Source of the DNA: Yersinia enterocolitica
GTDB lineage: Bacteria > Pseudomonadota > Gammaproteobacteria > Enterobacterales > Enterobacteriaceae
DNA: 64,000 nt
Direction: 5' to 3'
NCBI GenBank assembly: GCA_002082245.2
Contig: NBTC02000002.1
Location: 1,798,001-1,862,000 of the forward strand
This document shows, piece by piece, positions 38,558-47,017 of this stretch. Each line of letters begins with the position of its first letter. Position 1 is the first letter of the stretch. Made by a program: the position numbers and the translations under genes. The notes below the pieces were generated by a model. It was not told the origin of the DNA. It saw nothing but the letters and a program-made list of their open reading frames with translations, and did no database searches.

Positions 38558-39634
38558 TTAAAAACGCTGGCTATCGCCTTGCTCCATCAGGATAAAATTA
38601 ACCCCCATATCATTACCTTGTTGCAACTCAGTGGCAATGGTTTTACGCACATCTTGTCCCTGTTTAAATGAAGGTTTTATATGACTGATAACCACCGGCA
38701 GCCCCTTTAATGGTTGGCCTTCACCGCTGTATTTCTCCAGATTTTTCAATTCCTTCAGCAACCACTTAGGCGTCATATGGCCGTACAACTTGTTATCAGC
38801 AACGTCATTGGGGAAAGAAACTTCGATTATCATCCCTTTCAATTGCTGCTGTTTAACCTTTTCGGCCAAGTTACGCCACACCGTATCCAGATTTTTCGAC
38901 TTTTCCATCTCATCCGGGCCAGTATCACCAAAATAGGCAAATGACTGATTATTACTACTGATCAATAACATAGCAGAGGGGGACTTATCATGGCTCAGTG
39001 GATACAATTCCCCCGTCAAACGGGTTAAGCCCAGGCTTAGAGGCTGGTTTGGCCGCACCATTTGCATGCGATAGGTTCCCAGCCGGGTACCGCTGCCGCT
39101 GTCAGTAAAGTTAGGCCAGACACGCCAGTTAAAATAGTAGTTTCGCAATACATCAATCGTGTCTGCCGAGGCATAAAGGGGCTTGTTGCTGTCTTGCGGC
39201 GAACCGATAATCAGGCCGGAAACATGGTCAAGATGGGCATGACTAAGAAAATAGCTGTTGATGCGCTGGCGAAAGATATAACCCTGACGTGTCAGCGGGG
39301 CGGCGGTTTCATCGGTAATATCGGGGAAAGCGCCCTTCTCCAGAGCTTTGGCAATACCCGGTAGCACCGAACCGGCATCCAGAGCTAAATAGACCGGCTG
39401 ACTATCATCACGAATCAGATAAGATGTCAGATTGCCATCGCTGACACCACCATCCACCCCCAGTGCCACCACCTCAAAACCGGCCGCTGCCAGCGAGCTA
39501 TATAGGCTAAACGATAAAATCAGCCCGGCGTTAAGCACCATGTGGGTTATCTTATTGGTACATAACGTGGGTTTCGTTAAAACATGGGTTTTAGTTGAAA
39601 CACAGAATTTAGTCGAAATATATGTCAAAAACAT
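38558..39634 (-). CDS. Secreted class II 3',5'-cyclic-nucleotide phosphodiesterase (MBL fold)
   Basis: A 358-residue metallo-beta-lactamase-fold protein. The metal-binding motif is SHAHLDH (H132, H134, D136, H137), with further ligands in YPLSHDKSPSAMLLI, YFGDTGPDE and VVISHIKPS. This set and EVSFPNDVADNKLYGHMTP are typical of class II phosphodiesterases (yeast Pde1, Vibrio CpdP), which hydrolyse cAMP/cGMP. The start at 39634 has AGGAG at good spacing; the signal-like hydrophobic stretch (about 33-51) follows an unusual Thr/Lys-rich N-region of about 30 residues. A shorter start at M32 (39541) is possible. Lies 15 bp after phrB. Confidence 0.82.
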   Translation of the reverse strand: MFLTYISTKFCVSTKTHVLTKPTLCTNKITHMVLNAGLILSFSLYSSLAAAGFEVVALGVDGGVSDGNLTSYLIRDDSQPVYLALDAGSVLPGIAKALEKGAFPDITDETAAPLTRQGYIFRQRINSYFLSHAHLDHVSGLIIGSPQDSNKPLYASADTIDVLRNYYFNWRVWPNFTDSGSGTRLGTYRMQMVRPNQPLSLGLTRLTGELYPLSHDKSPSAMLLISSNNQSFAYFGDTGPDEMEKSKNLDTVWRNLAEKVKQQQLKGMIIEVSFPNDVADNKLYGHMTPKWLLKELKNLEKYSGEGQPLKGLPVVISHIKPSFKQGQDVRKTIATELQQGNDMGVNFILMEQGDSQRF

Positions 39635-39649
39635 GCAAGCTCCTGGTGA

Positions 39650-41110
39650 TTAGGGATCCTTGCGGCCATCCCGCTTAGCGGCTTCAAATGCCGCGAGTGT
39701 AGCCAATCTGGCCAGCTTATGATCCACCAGCGGTAGTGGGTAATCCAGATGTTGCTGTTGCCGCTGCGCCCAGCGCCATGGCTGATGGATATCACTGTCT
39801 GGCACCCTAGCCAGCTCAGGTAACCAACGGCGGATAAAAACGCCGCTCGGGTCAAAACGCTCGCCCTGGGTGGTGGGATTAAAAATACGAAAATAGGGTG
39901 CAGCATCAGTACCCGTGGAGGCAGCCCACTGCCAGCCTCCATTATTGGCGGCCAAATCCCCATCCAATAGTTGGGACATAAAATAGCGTTCGCCGTGTCG
40001 CCAATCGATCAACAGGTCTTTAACCAGAAAACTGGCGCTGATCATCCGCAGGCGGTTATGCATCCAGCCGGTTTCATTCAACTGCCGCATAGCTGCATCA
40101 ACAATAGGGTAACCTGTTTGTCCCTGCTGCCAGGCAAGTAGTTGCTGTTCTGAGTGATGCCATATTACGCCATCAGTCCAGTCAATAAAGGGACGATGCT
40201 GGCATAAACGCGGATAAGCCACTAACAAATGACGATAAAATTCACGCCAGACCAACTCATTGAGCCAAGTAAAAGCACCACCGTCGGAGTTTTCCAGCAA
40301 CGCGGGACATTCTGCCAACAAGCGGTTAAAGCATTGACGGGGCGAAAGTATCCCCAACGCCAGATAAGGTGACAAACAACTGGTTCCTGCCACAGCAGGC
40401 AGATCACGTTGTTGCTGGTAGTCCTGAACCTGCTCGCGACAAAAACTGCGCAGGCGATGTAATGCCGCCTCTTCGCCTGCCGGAAATAATTGGCTATCTA
40501 CCGGTTGTTGCGGATAGTCAAACGGGAGCAGTGGTAATGGCATGGCAGCTACCACGTTATCGCGCGTTTTTGGCGCAGGGACACAACGGCATTCACTCAT
40601 CATTAAACGCTGAATAAAAGCACGACGAAACGGGGTAAATACTTTGTACATCTCATTATTACCGGTCAGGACACTGCCCGGCGGCAATAACACACTGTCA
40701 TCGAAACGGTGGCAGGTAATGGTATGACCGGCTTCTTGCCGATGATTGAGCCGCGTCACTAGCGCCCCATCTCGCAGTTGTTCATTTAACTCATACTGTT
40801 GGTTAAAAAATAGCGCATCAACTTGCTGCTGCTGACAAAAATCATCCAGCCAGATAATGGAGTCCTGAAAATCATCACACTGATGATAGTGTAGCGGTAT
40901 CGCCCGGATAGCCAGTGCGTGCTGTAACTGTTGTAGGTTTTGCAGCAGGAAGGTGGCCTGCCGAGGGGCCATATCATGTGCGGCCCATTGTGCAGGGGTC
41001 GCGATAAATAGCGCAATCACAGTGGCTTGTGGGTCCTGACAAGCGGCATGCAGCGCCAGATTATCCGTTACGCGTAAATCATTACGAAACCAGACCAGAT
41101 GCGTCGCCAT
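39650..41110 (-). CDS. phrB: Deoxyribodipyrimidine photolyase (CPD photolyase)
   Basis: A 486-residue flavoprotein that repairs cyclobutane pyrimidine dimers using blue light. N-terminal antenna-binding Rossmann domain (HLVWFRNDLRVTDNLALHAA) and C-terminal FAD domain with the class I signature (GETGWMHNRLRM-type: LNETGWMHNRLRMISASFLV, DLLIDWRHGERYF, LDGDLAANNGGWQWAASTGT). Three bases after the ybgA stop, so the two are one transcript as in E. coli. Confidence 0.96.
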   Translation of the reverse strand: MATHLVWFRNDLRVTDNLALHAACQDPQATVIALFIATPAQWAAHDMAPRQATFLLQNLQQLQHALAIRAIPLHYHQCDDFQDSIIWLDDFCQQQQVDALFFNQQYELNEQLRDGALVTRLNHRQEAGHTITCHRFDDSVLLPPGSVLTGNNEMYKVFTPFRRAFIQRLMMSECRCVPAPKTRDNVVAAMPLPLLPFDYPQQPVDSQLFPAGEEAALHRLRSFCREQVQDYQQQRDLPAVAGTSCLSPYLALGILSPRQCFNRLLAECPALLENSDGGAFTWLNELVWREFYRHLLVAYPRLCQHRPFIDWTDGVIWHHSEQQLLAWQQGQTGYPIVDAAMRQLNETGWMHNRLRMISASFLVKDLLIDWRHGERYFMSQLLDGDLAANNGGWQWAASTGTDAAPYFRIFNPTTQGERFDPSGVFIRRWLPELARVPDSDIHQPWRWAQRQQQHLDYPLPLVDHKLARLATLAAFEAAKRDGRKDP

Positions 41111-41113
41111 GCC

Positions 41114-41599
41114 TTATCCTTGTGCCGAGTAAAATGTAAAATAGCGTTGTCCGGCCAGATACTCATTCGGGAATTCAACCAAGTAAGCATTTATTTGGCC
41201 GATGGGGACACTCAAAGGCAACTCACCTACCCGATACTGCTCGATAAGCTGTGCCAATGCCTGACGTTGTGTTGACGTAAGGTAAGGCCGAAAATAACCC
41301 TGTACATGCATTAATACGTTGGTGTGATTGGCGGACGTTGGCTGATGAGACAACAAATGCAGTAAACGCTGGCGATACTCATCAGTAAACTCAATTAATG
41401 ATGACCATCTATCCATTGAGGCAATAAAAGGACCGATTTCGCGGTATTCAGGCTGCGAATGCGCCAACAGCACTAACTTATAGCGGCTATGAAAATCCAT
41501 CAATTGGCCACGTGTTATGCCTGCTGCATATAACGCATCAAGCTCGTCTCGCGCATGGCAGTACTCGATACTGTGGGTTACCTGATTACTCTCCAGCAT
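41114..41599 (-). CDS. ybgA: YbgA, DUF1722 family protein
   Basis: A 161-residue cytoplasmic protein of unknown function (E. coli YbgA 169). DUF1722 features: SRYKLVLLAHSQPEYREIGP, HTNVLMHVQGYFRPYLTSTQ, ALAQLIEQYRVGELPLSVPI. YbgA almost always precedes or is fused near phr in enterobacteria, which suggests a role in DNA repair or light response. A perfect 27-bp palindrome lies 80-106 bp upstream of its start. Confidence 0.92.
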   Translation of the reverse strand: MLESNQVTHSIEYCHARDELDALYAAGITRGQLMDFHSRYKLVLLAHSQPEYREIGPFIASMDRWSSLIEFTDEYRQRLLHLLSHQPTSANHTNVLMHVQGYFRPYLTSTQRQALAQLIEQYRVGELPLSVPIGQINAYLVEFPNEYLAGQRYFTFYSAQG

Positions 41600-41678
41600 T
41601 CTATTCTCCCTTGGCCTTGGCAGCTTTTCTCATCACAGCATAACAGTTGTTGCCCGAGAACCACGCTCTTGCTTGATA

Positions 41679-41705
41679 CCTTTATATCTGGGGCAGATAT
41701 AAAGG
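41679..41705. promoter_or_regulatory. Perfect 11-bp inverted repeat upstream of ybgA-phrB
   Basis: CCTTTATATCT-GGGGC-AGATATAAAGG, a perfect 11-bp inverted repeat with a 5-nt centre, lies 80-106 bp upstream of the ybgA ATG and just beyond the ybfA terminator. Position and symmetry suggest an operator; a hairpin without a T run would be a poor terminator. No known regulator consensus was recognised. Confidence 0.45.
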
Positions 41706-41710
41706 CAGTA

Positions 41711-41738
41711 AAAAGCCCGCGAGTGTTAACCCACGGGC
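41711..41738 (-). terminator. Terminator-like hairpin after ybfA
   Basis: GCCCG (41715-41719) pairs with CGGGC (41734-41738), with GTG/CAC inside. Read leftward it is followed by TTTTTACTG. It lies 48 bp beyond the ybfA stop and should end ybfA transcription. Confidence 0.6.
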
Positions 41739-41785
41739 CATTAATTTTACGCCGTTTTTATCTACGAGCAGCTTACTGATTTATC

Positions 41786-41992
41786 TCAGTAAAAATCCTG
41801 TATTGCCGATTCAGACTGTGCCAACCACACCGGCTTATCACTGGTTTTAGCCCAAACCCGGTGCAGATAGCTGTAAAAACGGGCGCGATCTTTGCGGAAA
41901 AGCATCACCGGCAGTGCCAGTAAACCGACCAGAATCACTGCGCTCCGGCGCAAGAGAACCTGATGCAATGGGTATGCGTTGTACATGGTCAT
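41786..41992 (-). CDS. ybfA: Small membrane protein YbfA (DUF2517)
   Basis: A 68-residue protein, same length as E. coli YbfA. The C-terminal two thirds ([22 protein letters not shown]) are nearly identical and one hydrophobic segment lies at about 14-32. Function unknown. It is transcribed away from kdpF, as in E. coli, where the two genes also sit side by side. Confidence 0.93.
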   Translation of the reverse strand: MTMYNAYPLHQVLLRRSAVILVGLLALPVMLFRKDRARFYSYLHRVWAKTSDKPVWLAQSESAIQDFY

Positions 41993-42464
41993 AACGATCC
42001 TCCTTTAAAACGCCTTGGTGTAACAGCCAACTCGGTTAAACAGAGAGTCGATTTACAACTTGGCGTTAAAAATAAAATAAACAAAATTGGAAACTGGACA
42101 AAATTTTACCGTATCGGTTGAAATTTTACCACTCATCCGACCACTCAATCACGTCAAAATCCGAAATAAATTGTCAATTCTGTAATTTTGTTACAACAAG
42201 GTTAATTTAAAACCAATCATTAGTTACATTGCAGTTATGTACTCTTTAGTAATTGGCACATTATATGTATTGACTCAGTGCCTAACCCTTCAAGGGCCAG
42301 AATTGGCGACACTGCGCCGCCACTGGTTAATTTACACCCATTTCGTGTCTATTTTTTGACCGTTTTTATACTTTTTTTACACCTCTCGGCCATTTTTTAT
42401 CAGGAACTTTTCGCTCGACTTCATAAGCTGTTGTTATCAAAAATAAGCGTTGTGGAGGTGTATC
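41993..42464. other. Divergent ybfA-kdpF regulatory region
   Basis: 472 bp without a gene, AT-rich, holding the kdp promoter and the KdpE-like site (reported separately). A 68-codon plus-strand frame (42278-42484) reads through the kdpF start in another frame and has no support. Confidence 0.7.
42363..42383 (+). promoter_or_regulatory. KdpE binding site upstream of kdpF
   Basis: TTTTTATACTTTTTTTACAC at 42363-42382 is practically identical to the KdpE operator known from the E. coli kdp promoter (core TTTATACTTTTTTTACA). It is about 82-102 bp upstream of the kdpF start, a suitable position for activation by phosphorylated KdpE under potassium limitation. Confidence 0.8.
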
Positions 42465-42554
42465 GTGAGTTTCAGCATCATTAGTGGTGCGCTGTTGGTC
42501 CTACTGCTTCTTGGCTATCTGGTTTATGCCTTGTTTAATGCGGAGGATTTTTAA
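42465..42554 (+). CDS. kdpF: K+-transporting ATPase accessory subunit KdpF (GTG start)
   Basis: A 29-residue single-helix membrane peptide, (M)SFSIISGALLVLLLLGYLV and then YALFNAEDF, matching E. coli KdpF at its hydrophobic core and C-terminus. It stabilises the KdpABC complex. GTG at 42465 follows TGGAGG. The TAA at 42552-42554 abuts the kdpA ATG at 42555. Confidence 0.93.
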   Translation: MSFSIISGALLVLLLLGYLVYALFNAEDF

Positions 42555-44243
42555 ATGGCAGCGTCAGGATTTCTGCTTATCGCCAGCTTCATGCTGGTGT
42601 TGTTGGTGCTGTCCCGCCCGTTGGGGAGCTTTTTGGCTCGCATAATCGAAGGCGAACCCTTTGCGCCATTGCGCCAAGTCGAGGCCGGTTTATGGCGTTG
42701 TAGCGGTGTAAAAAATGAAGAGATGAACGGCTGGCAATATGCGCTCGCCATTCTCTGCTTTAACTTACTGGGTATTGCCTTGCTGTTCACGCTGTTGATG
42801 GCGCAAGGTTCGTTACCGCTAAATCCTGAACACATGCCGGGTATGTCATGGCATCTGGCCTTAAATACCGCGGTCAGCTTTGTCACTAACACCAACTGGC
42901 AAGCCTATAGCGGCGAAAACACCCTCAGTTATCTGAGTCAAATGGCCGGTCTGACGGTACAAAACTTCCTCTCTGCTGCAACCGGCATTGCCGTCGCTTT
43001 TGCTCTGATCCGTGCCTTTGCCCGCCATTCTGCCCACACACTGGGAAATGCCTGGGTCGATCTGGTGCGCATCACCTTATATGTGTTGCTGCCGATTGCG
43101 CTGATTATCGCGCTAATTTTCGTCAGTCAGGGGGTATTACAAAACCTGGATGGCTACCTGCATATCACCACCCTTGAAGGGGTAAAACAGACCCTACCAA
43201 TGGGACCGGTAGCCTCGCAGGAAGCCATAAAAATGTTGGGGACCAACGGCGGCGGTTTTTTTGGCGCTAACTCCGCACATCCATTTGAAAACCCAACTGC
43301 TTTTAGTAACTTTGTGCAGATGCTGGCGATTTTCCTCATACCCTGTGCACTCTGTTTTGCCTTCGGTCAGGTGGTGGGTGATAGCCGTCAGGGCCATGCG
43401 CTGATCTGGGCTATGTCACTGATTTTTGTGGTGGCCGTAGTCGTGGTGATGTATGCAGAACTGGCCGGTAACCCGCACTTAACTCAGTTAGGTGCCGACA
43501 GCAATATCAATATGGAAGGTAAAGAATCCCGCTTCGGCATTCTGGCAACCAGTATGTATGCCGTGGTCACTACCGCAGCCTCTTGTGGGGCCGTTAACGC
43601 CATGCATGACTCCTTTACCGCCTTAGGTGGCATGGTACCGATGTGGTTAATGCAGATTGGCGAGGTGGTGTTTGGTGGGGTCGGTTCTGGGTTATACGGC
43701 ATGCTGCTATTCGTGCTGCTGACCGTCTTTATTGCCGGGTTGATGATTGGTCGTACCCCTGAATATCTTGGCAAGAAAATTGACGTATTTGATATGAAAA
43801 TGACCGCGCTGGCCATTCTGGTCACCCCGGCTATCGTGCTGCTGGGTACCGCACTGGCACTCTGTACTGATGCCGGGCGGGCGGGGATTCTTAACCCCGG
43901 TGCGCATGGTTTTAGCGAAGTTCTCTACGCCCTCTCCTCTGCGGCCAACAATAACGGCAGCGCCTTTGCTGGTCTGAGTGTCAATACGCCGTTTTATAAC
44001 CTGCTGCTGGCTGCCGCCATGTTCTTCGGCCGCTTTGGCGTGATTCTGCCGGTATTGGCCATTGCCAACTCATTGGTGGCGAAGAAGCGGCAACCCGCGG
44101 GTAATGGCACGCTGCCAACCGCTGGACCACTATTTATCGGTTTGCTGGTAGGTACGGTGCTGTTGGTCGGCGCATTGACCTTTATCCCAGCGCTGGCCTT
44201 AGGTCCGGTTGCTGAGCATCTGCAAGTTTGGTTAGCACATTGA
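42555..44243 (+). CDS. kdpA: K+-transporting ATPase subunit KdpA
   Basis: A 562-residue inner-membrane potassium channel-like subunit (superfamily of K+ transporters), about ten helices. Selectivity-filter regions: [60 protein letters not shown] and [20 protein letters not shown]. It binds K+ with high affinity and passes it to KdpB. Start directly adjoins the kdpF stop. Confidence 0.98.
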   Translation: MAASGFLLIASFMLVLLVLSRPLGSFLARIIEGEPFAPLRQVEAGLWRCSGVKNEEMNGWQYALAILCFNLLGIALLFTLLMAQGSLPLNPEHMPGMSWHLALNTAVSFVTNTNWQAYSGENTLSYLSQMAGLTVQNFLSAATGIAVAFALIRAFARHSAHTLGNAWVDLVRITLYVLLPIALIIALIFVSQGVLQNLDGYLHITTLEGVKQTLPMGPVASQEAIKMLGTNGGGFFGANSAHPFENPTAFSNFVQMLAIFLIPCALCFAFGQVVGDSRQGHALIWAMSLIFVVAVVVVMYAELAGNPHLTQLGADSNINMEGKESRFGILATSMYAVVTTAASCGAVNAMHDSFTALGGMVPMWLMQIGEVVFGGVGSGLYGMLLFVLLTVFIAGLMIGRTPEYLGKKIDVFDMKMTALAILVTPAIVLLGTALALCTDAGRAGILNPGAHGFSEVLYALSSAANNNGSAFAGLSVNTPFYNLLLAAAMFFGRFGVILPVLAIANSLVAKKRQPAGNGTLPTAGPLFIGLLVGTVLLVGALTFIPALALGPVAEHLQVWLAH

Positions 44244-44256
44244 TGAGAGAACTACT

Positions 44257-46323
44257 ATGACACGCAAACAACGCGCGATTTTTGAGCCAGCACTGGTTCG
44301 TACTGCGCTTATTGATGCCGTGAAGAAACTGGACCCACGCGTCCAATGGCGTAACCCAGTGATGTTCGTGGTCTATCTGGGGAGTTGGTTGACCACTCTG
44401 ATTTGGCTGGCGATATTAAGCGGCCAAACCACCGGTAGTGCCATGTTTACCGGCAATGTGGCTCTGTGGCTGTGGTTTACCGTGCTGTTTGCCAACTTCG
44501 CCGAAGCTTTGGCCGAGGGGCGCAGTAAAGCGCAAGCAGAAAGTCTGCGTGGGGTGAAAAAAACCAGTTGGGCCAAAAAATTGTCAGAAGCCCGCTTTGA
44601 TGCGCCACAGGAGAAAGTCTCCGCCGATAGCTTGCGCAAAGGCGATGTGGTGTTGATTGAAGCTGGCGATACCGTGCCCTGTGACGGCGAAGTGCTGGAA
44701 GGTGGTGCATCCGTTGATGAAAGCGCCATTACCGGCGAATCTGCTCCGGTTATCCGTGAATCCGGTGGTGACTTCTCTTCCGTGACCGGCGGTACCCGCG
44801 TGCTGTCCGACTGGTTGGTAGTTGAGTGCAGCGTTAACCCCGGCGAAACCTTCCTCGACCGGATGATCGCCATGGTTGAAGGCGCGAAACGGCGTAAAAC
44901 CCCTAACGAAGTGGCGTTGACCATTTTGCTGGTGGCTCTGACTATTGTCTTCTTACTGGCGACGGCGACACTCTATCCGTTCTCGGTGTTCAGTGTTGAG
45001 GCCAACCATGCCGGTTCACCGGTGACAATTACGGTACTGGTGGCGCTGCTGGTTTGTCTGATCCCAACCACTATCGGTGGCCTGCTATCAGCCATCGGGG
45101 TTGCCGGGATGAGCCGGATGCTGGGCGCTAACGTGATTGCCACCAGCGGGCGCGCGGTGGAAGCGGCCGGTGACGTTGATGTGCTGTTGTTGGATAAAAC
45201 CGGCACTATCACACTGGGTAACCGCCAGGCGTCTGAGTTTTTACCTGCACCGGGTGTCACCGAGCAACAACTGGCCGATGCCGCGCAACTCTCTTCTTTG
45301 GCGGATGAAACGCCAGAAGGCCGCAGTATCGTGGTGTTAGCGAAACAGCGCTTTAACCTGCGCGAACGTGACTTGCACAGTCTAAATGCCACCTTTGTGC
45401 CTTTCTCGGCACAAACACGGATGAGTGGTGTGAACGTGCAGGACAGAATGATCCGTAAAGGTGCTGTGGATGCTATTCGCCGCCATGTCGAGTCCAATCA
45501 GGGCCATTTCCCGCGGGCAGTGGAAGACGCGGTGGAAAGCGTCGCCCGCACCGGTGGTACGCCACTGGTGGTGGCCGATGGGCCACGGGTGCTGGGTGTA
45601 GTGGCGCTGAAAGATATCGTCAAAGGTGGCATCAAAGAACGTTTTGCCGAGTTGCGCAAAATGGGCATCAAAACAGTGATGATCACCGGTGATAACCGCC
45701 TGACAGCAGCCGCCATTGCCGCCGAAGCGGGTGTGGATGATTTTCTGGCGGAAGCCACGCCAGAGGCCAAACTGGCATTGATTCGCCAGTATCAGGCCGA
45801 AGGTCGATTGGTGGCAATGACCGGTGACGGTACCAACGACGCCCCGGCACTGGCGCAGGCTGACGTCGCCGTGGCGATGAACTCGGGGACACAAGCGGCG
45901 AAAGAAGCTGGCAACATGGTGGATTTGGATTCTAACCCGACCAAGTTGATTGAAGTGGTGCATATCGGTAAACAGATGCTGATGACCCGTGGCTCGCTGA
46001 CCACCTTCAGTATCGCCAACGACGTTGCTAAATATTTCGCCATTATCCCGGCTGCATTTGCAGCTACCTATCCGCAGCTTAATGCCCTGAACGTCATGCA
46101 GTTGCACTCCCCGGCGTCGGCCATACTGTCGGCGGTTATTTTTAACGCACTGGTGATTATGTTCCTGATCCCGCTGGCACTGAAAGGGGTGAGTTACAAG
46201 GCGATGAGTGCAGCGGCGCTGCTGCGCCGTAACTTGTGGATTTATGGGCTGGGTGGCCTATTGGTGCCGTTTGTCGGTATCAAGCTGATCGATCTGGTAC
46301 TGACCGCCCTAATGATGAGCTGA
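44257..46323 (+). CDS. kdpB: K+-transporting ATPase ATP-binding subunit KdpB
   Basis: A 688-residue P-type ATPase (class IA). Phosphorylated Asp313 is in [12 protein letters not shown]. The actuator TGES motif is in [13 protein letters not shown]. The P-domain hinge is in [20 protein letters not shown]. The nucleotide-binding domain includes [13 protein letters not shown]. Drives K+ transport through KdpA. It lies 13 bp after kdpA. Confidence 0.98.
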   Translation: MTRKQRAIFEPALVRTALIDAVKKLDPRVQWRNPVMFVVYLGSWLTTLIWLAILSGQTTGSAMFTGNVALWLWFTVLFANFAEALAEGRSKAQAESLRGVKKTSWAKKLSEARFDAPQEKVSADSLRKGDVVLIEAGDTVPCDGEVLEGGASVDESAITGESAPVIRESGGDFSSVTGGTRVLSDWLVVECSVNPGETFLDRMIAMVEGAKRRKTPNEVALTILLVALTIVFLLATATLYPFSVFSVEANHAGSPVTITVLVALLVCLIPTTIGGLLSAIGVAGMSRMLGANVIATSGRAVEAAGDVDVLLLDKTGTITLGNRQASEFLPAPGVTEQQLADAAQLSSLADETPEGRSIVVLAKQRFNLRERDLHSLNATFVPFSAQTRMSGVNVQDRMIRKGAVDAIRRHVESNQGHFPRAVEDAVESVARTGGTPLVVADGPRVLGVVALKDIVKGGIKERFAELRKMGIKTVMITGDNRLTAAAIAAEAGVDDFLAEATPEAKLALIRQYQAEGRLVAMTGDGTNDAPALAQADVAVAMNSGTQAAKEAGNMVDLDSNPTKLIEVVHIGKQMLMTRGSLTTFSIANDVAKYFAIIPAAFAATYPQLNALNVMQLHSPASAILSAVIFNALVIMFLIPLALKGVSYKAMSAAALLRRNLWIYGLGGLLVPFVGIKLIDLVLTALMMS

Positions 46324-46405
46324 AAACTCAGTAATTAATGTTTGCAATGGCCACGGCGTGTTTTGCTCGTGGCCGCTATTAAGACCGAATAGAGAGGCAA
46401 TATCC

Positions 46406-47008
46406 ATGTCATACCTGCGACCTTCATTGGTTCTACTGATATTACTGACACTTATCACCGGGATAGCTTATCCTCTGCTGACTACCGGATTGGCAAAATT
46501 GATGTTTGCCGAGCAAGCGCGTGGTTCACTGGCGATGCTGGGTGATGAAGTTGTCGGCTCTACCTTGCTAGGCCAAAACTTTACTCAGCCAGGCTATTTT
46601 GCTGGCCGCCCATCGGTAACAGCAGATATGCCTTATAATCCAATGGCCTCTGGTGGGAGTAATCTGTCCATCAGCAATCCCGCACTGGATCAGGTTATCA
46701 GTGAGCGAGTAACATTACTGCGTCAGGCTAACCCGACACAAACTGGCCCAGTCCCGGTTGATTTGGTGACAGCATCAGGCAGTGGTCTGGATCCCAGTAT
46801 TTCACTGGAAGCGGCCTATTATCAGGCTCCCCGCATCGCCAGCGTGCGCCAGATGCCATTGTCTGAAGTGAAGCAGTTGATTGATAGTAGTGTGCAAAAA
46901 GCGACACCGAACTTCTTCGGTGAATCTGTGGTGAATGTGCTGAATCTGAATATGGCGTTGGATGCCCAAAGCCCGGTAAAAGTACCGATCAACCCGGCAA
47001 AATCTTAA
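46406..47008 (+). CDS. kdpC: K+-transporting ATPase subunit KdpC
   Basis: A 200-residue subunit with one N-terminal transmembrane helix (about 7-29) and a periplasmic domain. Conserved: TTGLAKLMF, GRPSVTADMPYNPMASGGSN, LVTASGSGLDPSISLEAAYY, and VNVLNLNMALD at the C-terminus. ATG at 46406 is preceded by AGAGAGG and begins MSYLRPS; a longer frame from 46358 is not conserved. Confidence 0.95.
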   Translation: MSYLRPSLVLLILLTLITGIAYPLLTTGLAKLMFAEQARGSLAMLGDEVVGSTLLGQNFTQPGYFAGRPSVTADMPYNPMASGGSNLSISNPALDQVISERVTLLRQANPTQTGPVPVDLVTASGSGLDPSISLEAAYYQAPRIASVRQMPLSEVKQLIDSSVQKATPNFFGESVVNVLNLNMALDAQSPVKVPINPAKS

Positions 47009-47017
47009 GGACATAAC

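Noticed and set aside
45382..46107. 241-codon minus-strand frame inside kdpB
   Set aside because: Antisense shadow of the conserved P-type ATPase catalytic domain; no start context or recognisable motif.
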